Of a stretch of DNA of 64,000 nucleotides, positions 52,627-59,726 are shown in pieces. The notes under the pieces are model-generated. The model was not told the DNA's origin. It made no database searches and saw only the letters and a program-made list of their open reading frames with translations. This DNA is from CAZUCE01 sp964619265 (GTDB lineage: Bacteria; Planctomycetota; UBA1135; GCA-002686595), in NCBI GenBank assembly GCA_964619265.1, contig CAZUCE010000002.1:186001-250000 (forward strand), written 5' to 3'. How positions within the stretch are numbered: position 1 is the stretch's first letter; each line of letters opens with the position of its first letter. Position numbers and translations under genes: made by a program.

Positions 52627-53399
52627 ACGTTTCCCCCGATGTTGCGGCGGGTGCGGTCCTGACGGCCGGCGCGATCGCCAGCGGTCCGCTCGCGATTCGA
52701 GCGGCCTTCCAATTGCGGCCTGGTCGCAACGTGTTCTTTGCTAGTTGGGGCTTTGGGCAGGCCTTGGTGGGCTTGATCGTGGCGGTCTTGGCCGGACTCT
52801 TGGCCGCCTCCTTCCTGCCACCTGAGTACGCCGGGCTGGCCACGCCGATCGGTCTAGCGGGCGGTTGCGTCGTGGCCTTCGCTTCGGCTCACCGGGCCCA
52901 GCGTGCGCCTCTCGCAGCCCTTGGCCTGGCCCCGTCGGCGCTGGCGGCCCGTCCCCTTTTGGTGGGGCCTGCGATGACGCTCCTGGCGCTCCCGGCCGGC
53001 ATCGGAACCGCGTTCCTAGCTGGGACTTGGGGGGCGAGCGAAGGCTCCTGGCGCTCTTCGGTCTTGGAGTCCGGCTCGGCCGGACTCGATCCGGTCTGGT
53101 GGGTGGTGTTCCTGCTGTTCGCGCCGGTTGTGACGGAGCTTTGGTTCCGCGGCTTCCTCCAGCCACTGCTCGTTCAGAACTTCTCGGAGCGCGGCGGACT
53201 CGTGCTCTCGGCCGTGCTGTTCGCTTCGATTCACGGAACTGCAGATTTCTTGCCGATGCTCGCCCTCGGTTTGGCGCTCGCGCTGGCGAAGTTGCGGACC
53301 CAGTCCAGCTACACCGTGATTTTGGGAGCGGCGCTTTGGAACGCGGTGGCCTTTTGGTTGGGCAGCTCGGGTTCGGCTCGATTGCCCCTGGCGTTCTGA
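52623..53399 (+). CDS. CPBP-family (Rce1/AbrB-type) intramembrane protein
   Basis: 258 aa, coupled to thiG by an ATGA overlap. Six to eight hydrophobic segments. The family's first active-site motif appears as VVTELWFRGFLQPLL: the usual EExxxR is TExxxR, so one Glu is missing. FASIHGTADF supplies the His motif (FxxxH), and ALWNAVAFW the last conserved Asn. Family members are intramembrane endopeptidases or protect against bacteriocins. Loss of one Glu leaves activity uncertain. The gamma-carbonic anhydrase follows with a TGATG overlap. Confidence 0.82.
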   Translation: MNVSPDVAAGAVLTAGAIASGPLAIRAAFQLRPGRNVFFASWGFGQALVGLIVAVLAGLLAASFLPPEYAGLATPIGLAGGCVVAFASAHRAQRAPLAALGLAPSALAARPLLVGPAMTLLALPAGIGTAFLAGTWGASEGSWRSSVLESGSAGLDPVWWVVFLLFAPVVTELWFRGFLQPLLVQNFSERGGLVLSAVLFASIHGTADFLPMLALGLALALAKLRTQSSYTVILGAALWNAVAFWLGSSGSARLPLAF

Positions 53400-53920
53400 T
53401 GGTGCCTCGTTTTCCTGCGGAATCCCTCATGGAACGCCTCGAGGGGGGAGCCTTCGGCGCTTTCAACGCGGTGATCACCGGCCAAGTCGAATTGGGCCGG
53501 GACGCGAGTGTGTGGTTTGGGTGCGTGCTGCGGGGGGATGATGCTCCCATTGTGGTGGGGGCACGCAGCAACGTGCAGGACCTCACGATGATCCATGCGG
53601 ACCACGGGGTTGCGAACGTGATCGGCGAAGAAGTGACCATCGGCCATCGCTGCGTGCTACACGGGGCGGAGGTTGGAGACCGCTGCCTGATCGGCATGGG
53701 AGCGATCCTCCTATCGGGCTCCAAGATTGGGGCGGAGTCGATTGTGGCCGCGGGCGCCGTGGTGAAGGAGAACTTCGTCGTGCCGCCGCGCAGCTTGGTG
53801 GCCGGCGTGCCGGCCAAGATCCTGAAGACGCTGCAGGAGGGCGACGTGGAGCAGTTCCGGGCCAGCGCCGAGGGCTACGTCCAGAAGGTTCGGCAGTACC
53901 TAGGGCCCGAGGCAGGCTGA
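53399..53920 (+). CDS. Gamma-carbonic anhydrase family protein
   Basis: 173 aa from the ATG that overlaps the CPBP stop (TGATG). Left-handed parallel beta-helix repeats: ITGQVELGRDASVWFGCVLRG, then IVVGARSNVQDLTMIHADHG, VTIGHRCVLHGAEVGDRCLIGMGAILLSGSKIG. The three zinc-type His are in IHADHG and GHRCVLHG. This resembles the YrdA/CaiE/PaaY group of gamma-carbonic anhydrase homologues. They hydrate CO2 or serve as trimeric accessory proteins. It is the last gene of the series, with 271 bp before the next. Confidence 0.93.
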   Translation: MVPRFPAESLMERLEGGAFGAFNAVITGQVELGRDASVWFGCVLRGDDAPIVVGARSNVQDLTMIHADHGVANVIGEEVTIGHRCVLHGAEVGDRCLIGMGAILLSGSKIGAESIVAAGAVVKENFVVPPRSLVAGVPAKILKTLQEGDVEQFRASAEGYVQKVRQYLGPEAG

Positions 53921-54191
53921 GCGGGCAGATCACCAGAGCTAGGCAAGCCGCATGGGGCCGGGCTGAGTGGGGCCAGGCCGAAGGCCTAGGGAGAACCCGT
54001 GCCGCGGGGCATGGCGGCGGGGCCCAATCGAGAATCTTGCCAAGGAGCTTGGCCCCCGCGCCGGCTCCAGAAGTAGGTATCGACCGGGATTTCCAGTTTT
54101 TTTCGCTTTTTTGGTGTCCGCCTGCCGGTTCGGGTGGACATTTACATGCGAATCCCCGCTGGTACTTTGCCTCCAGGCCGCTTCTCCCTAT

Positions 54192-56534
54192 ATGGACATT
54201 CAACGACGACCCAGCTCCTGCCTTGTGGTTGCAGTTGCAGTTTCCTTCCTAGGCGCCTGTGACGAGGGGGGGGGCGGCATCATTCAGGGCACCCCGGCCA
54301 GTTCCACGGCTCTGGATCTCGAATTTGGGCTCAGCTACACGATCGAGCTCGGCGGAACCGGGCTGACCGATTCGTTGCTGGCCGACTTCGACGGCAACGG
54401 TTCGATCGAGCTCGTCCACGCAGGATCTTTGGACGGCGCGCTCCACATCGCGACCAACGTGCTCCCGGGGGACCCCAAGGTGACCCCCCTCCAGACGATC
54501 CTTCCCGGGAGTGCCCCGCTGCAGCTGATCGAAGGAGACTTCGACGGCGACGGCATGCGCGGCTTCGCAGCCCTGTGCAGCGACGGAGCCGATGGCTTCG
54601 GCCCGTTCGGTCAGACCGAGGTTGTCTTGTATGAGATCGACGAGGTCGGAATGTTCGTCGAACAATCCAGGTTCACGATCTCCGGTTATGCGCTCGCGGG
54701 GGCCGCTGGCAAATTGTTTGGCGGTACTCGGGATCAGCTGCTGCTTGCCGATTTGGCCGGCGGAGCCGTAGATGTTTACGAGCTGGAGCAAAGTTCAGAG
54801 GTCTTCACCCTCGCGACTAGCCTGTCCGGCGCGCCGCCGCCGCCTTCGGCAAACCTGACGTTGCCGTTTTCGATCGAGCTGTTTGATCACAATGGCAACG
54901 GACTGCTCGATGTGGCGGTCGGCCGAACCGATTTGGGCCTTGGCGGTAGTGCCTCGGCGGGCCGTGTCGAGGTTTTGGAGCAGACGAACCCGGGGGTCTT
55001 CGCAGAGCCGATCGTGCTCAGCAACGGGATGCGGGTGCCGTGGGTTGAGGCCGTCGAAGACTTGGACGGAGACGGTGTGAACGACCTGGTGGCCTACGAC
55101 TTGGATGCCAGCACTGGGGACGGGGATGATGCTGCCTTGCGCTGGTTCCCCAGCGGTTTGGATCTCCCCGGTGGCGAGCTGTTGCTCAGCGCCGGTGAGC
55201 AACTCGGGGGTGTCGCAGACGTTCTCGTGGCCGACCCGAACGGAGATGGTATTCCCGATCTCCTGGTGGCGCAGCCCCAGGAAATGGTGGTCAGTTACCT
55301 GGTGGGACCCACTTTTCAGGATCAAGACCGACTTGGGCCGGTCCACGAAGTTCGCCGGCTTCACAGGTTCCCCGGAGACGGACCGTTGTCCATCCTGGCA
55401 ACCGGGGTCGCCCGCAGCGTTTGGCTCGCCTCGAACAATCAAGAGGTGGAGCCGCTCCAGTCCGCCATCGGTTCGCCCGCAGGGTTCGAACCGGCTTTGG
55501 TTGTGGCCGGTGACCTGGACTTGGACGGCCGGCCCGACGCCGTGATCGTCGACGCGTCCCAACGTGAGGTGCGCTTCCTACGTGGCGCCCCGGACCTTCG
55601 GTTCGAGTCGGCCGGCGTCTTTCAACTTAGCGCGGTGGGCCAGGAAACCCCCGGCGGCATTCGGCTGGTCGATCTAGACGGAGATGGCGATCTCGATCTG
55701 GGCCTCGCAGCCAACACGGCCTCCACCGTGGTCCTCATGGAGAACACGGGAACGCTACCGCTCGGTGCCTCCGGTGAAGTGGCCTCCTTCCCCGCAGGCG
55801 TTCAGCCGATCGACCTGGACTTTGCGGATTTTGACGACGACGGGTTGTTGGATGTGGCCCTGAGCGACGCTGGCGCGAGCCGGCTCGTGATTCTGCGAGG
55901 AACGGGTCCCTTTGACTTCGAACCATGGACCGAGATTCCCCTGCCGGCTAGACCGCTTGCGATCCTCGCCGCGGACCTGGATGGCGACGATCGGTCTGAG
56001 ATCATCCTGACCGCCTCGAACTCCGACAATTCCGAGCCCCGGCTGTTGGTTTTCGCGCCGACCGACTCAGGTCCGTTCCCGTTCTCGCTCGTGACCTTCG
56101 CAAGCCTGGACGGTGTCGGTGCGCGGATCCGCGTTGGAGACATCAACGGGGATGACCGGGTCGACATCGCATGTGGCCACGCCAGCATGATGAGTGAGGG
56201 GGTGACGCTGCTGTTTGCGGGAGCCGATCTCACCCAATTCGAGGTCGTGCAAGTGCCGACTGGACCGGGATCCTCCGCTTTCGAGCTCAGGGACCTGGAT
56301 TTGGACGGGGACTTGGACGTGGTCTCGGCCCGGACGGACGGGATCCTGGGGCTGGTCCTCGGCAACGGTTTGGGCGGATTCACGCTGGGCGCCCAGGGTG
56401 GCGTTCAGCCGGTGGTTCCGACGGCGACGACCTGGCTTGATTTCGCTGACCTGGACGGGGACATGCGCCCTGAAATCCTGATGGTGTCTCCCTTGAGCCC
56501 CCACTTGTGGGTCGGCCGGAACACCAGCGAGTAG
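54192..56534 (+). CDS. FG-GAP/VCBS repeat lipoprotein
   Basis: 780 aa from ATG 54192. Residues 1-25 are a lipoprotein signal peptide ending in a lipobox (VSFLGAC, Cys at about 23), so the mature protein should be lipid-anchored. A short Gly-rich linker (DEGGGG) is followed by many D-x-D-G-D-G loops: ADFDGNGSIELVH, GDFDGDGMRGFAA, DHNGNGLLDVAVG, DLDGDGVNDLVAY, DPNGDGIPDLLVA, DLDLDGRPDAVI, DLDGDGDLDLGLA, DFDDDGLLDVALS, DLDGDDRSEIILT, DINGDDRVDIACG and others. Probably two consecutive propellers exposed at the cell surface. Ligand unknown. Confidence 0.87.
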   Translation: MDIQRRPSSCLVVAVAVSFLGACDEGGGGIIQGTPASSTALDLEFGLSYTIELGGTGLTDSLLADFDGNGSIELVHAGSLDGALHIATNVLPGDPKVTPLQTILPGSAPLQLIEGDFDGDGMRGFAALCSDGADGFGPFGQTEVVLYEIDEVGMFVEQSRFTISGYALAGAAGKLFGGTRDQLLLADLAGGAVDVYELEQSSEVFTLATSLSGAPPPPSANLTLPFSIELFDHNGNGLLDVAVGRTDLGLGGSASAGRVEVLEQTNPGVFAEPIVLSNGMRVPWVEAVEDLDGDGVNDLVAYDLDASTGDGDDAALRWFPSGLDLPGGELLLSAGEQLGGVADVLVADPNGDGIPDLLVAQPQEMVVSYLVGPTFQDQDRLGPVHEVRRLHRFPGDGPLSILATGVARSVWLASNNQEVEPLQSAIGSPAGFEPALVVAGDLDLDGRPDAVIVDASQREVRFLRGAPDLRFESAGVFQLSAVGQETPGGIRLVDLDGDGDLDLGLAANTASTVVLMENTGTLPLGASGEVASFPAGVQPIDLDFADFDDDGLLDVALSDAGASRLVILRGTGPFDFEPWTEIPLPARPLAILAADLDGDDRSEIILTASNSDNSEPRLLVFAPTDSGPFPFSLVTFASLDGVGARIRVGDINGDDRVDIACGHASMMSEGVTLLFAGADLTQFEVVQVPTGPGSSAFELRDLDLDGDLDVVSARTDGILGLVLGNGLGGFTLGAQGGVQPVVPTATTWLDFADLDGDMRPEILMVSPLSPHLWVGRNTSE

Positions 56535-56564
56535 CGGCCGGCTGAGCCTTGTGAGGTAGTCTTC

Positions 56565-56588
56565 GGGGCCTCTTTTGCAGAGGGCCCC
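56565..56588 (+). promoter_or_regulatory. Hairpin covering the ribosome binding site of the nucleotidyltransferase
   Basis: GGGGCCTCT (56565-56573) pairs with AGAGGGCCCC (56579-56588) with one bulged G and a 5-nt loop TTTGC; the ATG is at 56590. The Shine-Dalgarno-like AGAGGG is inside the stem, so folding should block translation. It could also act as terminator for the upstream gene. Confidence 0.5.
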
Positions 56589-56589
56589 T

Positions 56590-57567
56590 ATGGCTGAATC
56601 TCCCGAATCATCCGCCTCCCCTGAAACCGCTATCCGGGGTGTGATTCTTGCGGCCGGCAAAGGCAGTCGCATTCGCCCCTTCAGCGAGACCTACCCGAAG
56701 CCGCTGCTGCCGGTTCTCGATCGCCCGCTCATGGTGTGGCAAATCCAGTCGATGGTGGAACTGGGGATTCGTGACATCACGATTGTCATCGGCCACCTGG
56801 GCCACCGGATCGTATCGGAGCTTGGTGACGGGGCGCGCTTCGGTGCTCGACTGACGTACGTGGAACAGAACGAAATGCTGGGGATCGCCCATGCGGTGGG
56901 TCAGCTCGAACGCTACTTGGATCAGCCGTTCCTGTTGTTCCTCGGCGACATCTTCTTCGAAACACGCAATCTTTCGACCATGATCGACCAATTCCACCGG
57001 GAGGGTGTGGATGCGGTGTTGGCCGTCAAGCGCGAGCCGGACCCGGCGGCGATCCGGCGCAATTTTACCGTCGAGCTCGACGACCGGGGCTTCGTGTGCC
57101 GGGTGATGGAAAAACCGCGGCACCCAAGGACCGACCTGAAGGGCTGCGGGCTGTACCTGTTTGACGCCACGATCTTCGATGCGATTCGCCGGACGCCCCG
57201 GACTGCCCTGCGGGACGAGTACGAGATCACCGACGCGATTCAGATCTTCCTTGGCGACGGGTACGGGGTGTGGGCTTCAGATGTAATTGAGCGCGACCTA
57301 AACATGTCGACTCCCGTCGATCTGCTCGATCTCAACTTGCATGCGATGCGCTGCGGCGGCCTGGAGAACTTCGTGGCGGAAGGGGCCTTCGTCGATCCGA
57401 CCGCTCGACTCGAGAACTCGGTGATTTTGAAGGGCGCCCGAGTTGGACCGGGAGTCCATCTGCGCGAGTGTTGCGTCCTACCTGGAGAAGTGGTCGGAGG
57501 TGGATCCTTCGAGCGTTCCATTCTCTCGGCCGGTCGAGTGGTCGACTGCTCGGACAACGACGACTAA
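56590..57567 (+). CDS. Sugar-1-phosphate nucleotidyltransferase with LbH tail
   Basis: 325 aa from ATG 56590. The nucleotidyltransferase core has GVILAAGKGSRIRPFSETYPKPLLPVLDRPL (nucleotide-binding Gly-rich loop with Arg and Lys), VEQNEMLGIAHAVGQLE, FLLFLGDIFFE (metal-binding Asp) and GCGLYLFDATIFDAI. From about residue 260 hexapeptide repeats of a left-handed beta-helix follow (AFVDPTARLENSVILKGARVG, GPGVHLRECCVL). The family makes NDP-sugars (dTDP-glucose, GDP-mannose or UDP-sugars); the substrate cannot be fixed. It likely feeds surface glycan synthesis, and its translation may be controlled by the hairpin before it. Confidence 0.92.
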   Translation: MAESPESSASPETAIRGVILAAGKGSRIRPFSETYPKPLLPVLDRPLMVWQIQSMVELGIRDITIVIGHLGHRIVSELGDGARFGARLTYVEQNEMLGIAHAVGQLERYLDQPFLLFLGDIFFETRNLSTMIDQFHREGVDAVLAVKREPDPAAIRRNFTVELDDRGFVCRVMEKPRHPRTDLKGCGLYLFDATIFDAIRRTPRTALRDEYEITDAIQIFLGDGYGVWASDVIERDLNMSTPVDLLDLNLHAMRCGGLENFVAEGAFVDPTARLENSVILKGARVGPGVHLRECCVLPGEVVGGGSFERSILSAGRVVDCSDNDD

Positions 57568-57593
57568 CCCAAGCAAAGGAAGGTTGGCTTGGG
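57568..57593 (+). terminator. Hairpin after nucleotidyltransferase gene
   Basis: CCCAAGC (57568-57574) pairs perfectly with GCTTGGG (57587-57593), beginning immediately after the TAA stop. There is no T tract, so it is a terminator or a transcript-end stabiliser. The gene beyond it is convergent. Confidence 0.45.
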
Positions 57594-57702
57594 GGGCCTC
57601 CGAGGAGCCGCTTCTGGCCTCGAGCATTCGCTGGCGGGTCAGATGCCTGTGGGCCAGATGGCATGGAGCGCAAGCTGCCCTTCGTTCTGCGGTCTCGGCC
57701 GG

Positions 57703-58896
57703 TCACCGGGAGAGGATCGGCAGCGTCTCCAGCGGAATGCTCAAGAATAGGCACTGCATGGCCGTCGAGTAGGCAATCCCATAGCCCGAGCCCTGCCAGG
57801 AGCCGTCCTCTTGTTGGGAGGCCAGAACGTCGCGCAGCTCTTCTTCGTACCAGCGATCAAACAGGCTGCGGTCGGGGTTTTGCCAGAGGGCTTGCGCGAG
57901 GTAGAAGCGCTCGTAGTAAGGATGGGCCGCGACCTCGCCGTTCCGTTCCCGTTCGGCTAAGTCGCGCCAGATCGCCTCCAGCCCTCGCTCGATCGAAGTG
58001 TCTTGGTAGCGGCCAGCGGCGTTCAACGTAGAGATCGCCGCAGCGGTCAGTGCCACCGAGGTTTGGTCCGATCCAATTTGATAGCGAAACGCTCCGTTCT
58101 CCGCTTGGCTACGCCGAACGTAACTCTCGGCTCGAGCGATCACGGCACCGTCGATGGTGACTCCGGCATTGCGTGCGGCCCGCAGCGCCTGGACGAGGCA
58201 AATGGTGACCGAACCTTCGTGCTGAACCTCGACCCGTGGTTCGTAGTACCAGCCGCCTTCCGCCCCTTGGGTTCGTTCGATCAGCGCGGTGGCAAGCGCT
58301 AGCGCTCGGGCGAGGCGCGCGCCGCGCGGGCTCTTTGGAGAAATGGCAAACGCCTGGGCCAGAGCCAAAGTGGCAAACCCATGTCCGTGCAGGCGCGAGG
58401 TCAAGTCAGCTCCGGAGCCCACATAGCCCTGCTCGGGAGCAGCAGACTGTAGCTGGACACGAGCGAGGAGGTAGTCGATGCCACGCGCGACTTCAGGTCC
58501 GTGTGGCCCGCGCCCCGGGGTGCTGCCGCCGGACAGCAGGGCGAGGGTGCCAAGGGCGCTGATCGCGACGGGAGCTTGGAGGTTCTTCGCGCTGCCGGTG
58601 AGCGGGAAGGAGCCGTCGATGCTCTCGCGCTGCAGGGCGGCTAGGTAGTCGAGACCTTGCTGCAAGGCGTGCGCCCCCGCCCGGCGGCGTGCGGCCCCGG
58701 GTGCGGCGTCTTGGCTGAGCTTGGCGTCCGCGGGAGAATCCTGGGGAGCGGAGGATTGAACCGGCTGGGTCGCAGGCTCATCGGTTCGGGCGATCGTCGC
58801 ACAGAGCGCGAGGCATACCACGCCCAGCAAGCGCGGTTGCGCCCTACCCAAGCGGTTCGCGCGGGGAGAGGTTGCATCCGGCCGCCTCTGAATCAT
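57703..58896 (-). CDS. Exported prenyltransferase/squalene-cyclase-like alpha-toroid protein
   Basis: 397 aa from ATG 58896 in an ATGA overlap with the upstream gene (GAAGG just upstream). The N-terminus has a signal-like segment (PRLLGVVCLALCATIARTDEP). The rest has repeated helix pairs of the alpha/alpha barrel: GLDYLAALQRESIDGSF, LDYL-type and AISALGTLALLSG, RLHGHGFATLALAQAFAIS, EGGWYYEPRVEVQHEGSVTICLVQALRAARNAG, AISTLNAAGRYQDTSIERGL and QQEDGSWQGSGYGIAYSTAMQCLFLSIPL (QW-like motifs). It lacks the DxDD motif of true cyclases, so a binding role is more likely. Last gene of the right-hand operon. Confidence 0.8.
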   Translation of the reverse strand: MIQRRPDATSPRANRLGRAQPRLLGVVCLALCATIARTDEPATQPVQSSAPQDSPADAKLSQDAAPGAARRRAGAHALQQGLDYLAALQRESIDGSFPLTGSAKNLQAPVAISALGTLALLSGGSTPGRGPHGPEVARGIDYLLARVQLQSAAPEQGYVGSGADLTSRLHGHGFATLALAQAFAISPKSPRGARLARALALATALIERTQGAEGGWYYEPRVEVQHEGSVTICLVQALRAARNAGVTIDGAVIARAESYVRRSQAENGAFRYQIGSDQTSVALTAAAISTLNAAGRYQDTSIERGLEAIWRDLAERERNGEVAAHPYYERFYLAQALWQNPDRSLFDRWYEEELRDVLASQQEDGSWQGSGYGIAYSTAMQCLFLSIPLETLPILSR

Positions 58897-59726
58897 CCTT
58901 CGCGCTGAAGTCGAAGCCAATAGGCTTCGATGAACTCGCGGTACTCAAGCGGAAGATCGTCGCTCACCTGGTTGGAGAAGATCTCCTGCACGCGGGGGGG
59001 GAGTTCTCCCCACTGACCGGCAGCCCCAGCTTCGCTACCGGCGCCTAGCGGATCCGAGCCAACTTGCTCCCCCTCTTGGTTGGCGCCTTCGCCCTCTCCC
59101 TGTTCGCCGCCCTCCGGCGTAGGGCGCTCGCCCTGCTGGGGGTCTGATCCCTCAGTTTCCGAGTTGCCCCCGGTGTCTTGTCCACTCTGGGGAGAGCCTG
59201 CTTCGTTGCGGGAAGATTCCATCTCACGCTGACTTTCCTGCCCGCGGTTGTCCATGGGGCTGCTGCCTTGCCCTTGTTCCTGGCCTTGCTCGCCGCCCTG
59301 CGAGGAGTCCGGCGGGCTGCCGGAGCCTTGTTGCTGTTGCTGTTGTTCTTGCTGCATTTCCTGGGCGAGATCCAAGATGGCGTCGATTCCCTCAGCGACT
59401 TCGCGACTGCGATCGCGGGAGGCCAGAAACAACTCCGAGATTCCGGACTCGAGCAACTCAAGATCCTGTTCGCCGGCTGCGGCTTCGAACAGCAAGTCAT
59501 CGATGGCCAGTAGGTTGCGTTCGACCTCGGCGAACAGGTCCATCATCTCCTGCTGCTTAGGATCCTGTTGGTTTAGCTCGCTCTCGAGCTGTTCGAGTCG
59601 GCCGGTATCCTCTTCCTCCGGCTCTTGGGCCCCGGCCGTGAAGCCGGCGGTGACCAAAACGGATGCTGCAGCCAGGAGTTGGAGGGGGTGGAATGTGCGG
59701 GGAGTGGTTTGGCTGTGGTGCTTCAC
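58893..59726 (-). CDS. Exported Gln/Gly/Glu-rich low-complexity protein
   Basis: 277 aa, GTG start overlapping the upstream stop (GTGA). Signal peptide at residues 17-34 (LLAAASVLVTAGFTAGAQEP). Residues 40-125 are helical and acidic; 128-225 are low-complexity (a run of eight Gln, then Gln-Gly-Glu-Ser-rich). The C-terminal 45 residues are conserved-looking: LPPRVQEIFSNQVSDDLPLEYREFIEAYWLRL. That ending resembles small proteins encoded beside large coiled-coil, DUF4175-like genes in Planctomycetota. Function unknown; periplasmic by its leader. Confidence 0.7.
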   Translation of the reverse strand: MKHHSQTTPRTFHPLQLLAAASVLVTAGFTAGAQEPEEEDTGRLEQLESELNQQDPKQQEMMDLFAEVERNLLAIDDLLFEAAAGEQDLELLESGISELFLASRDRSREVAEGIDAILDLAQEMQQEQQQQQQGSGSPPDSSQGGEQGQEQGQGSSPMDNRGQESQREMESSRNEAGSPQSGQDTGGNSETEGSDPQQGERPTPEGGEQGEGEGANQEGEQVGSDPLGAGSEAGAAGQWGELPPRVQEIFSNQVSDDLPLEYREFIEAYWLRLQREG

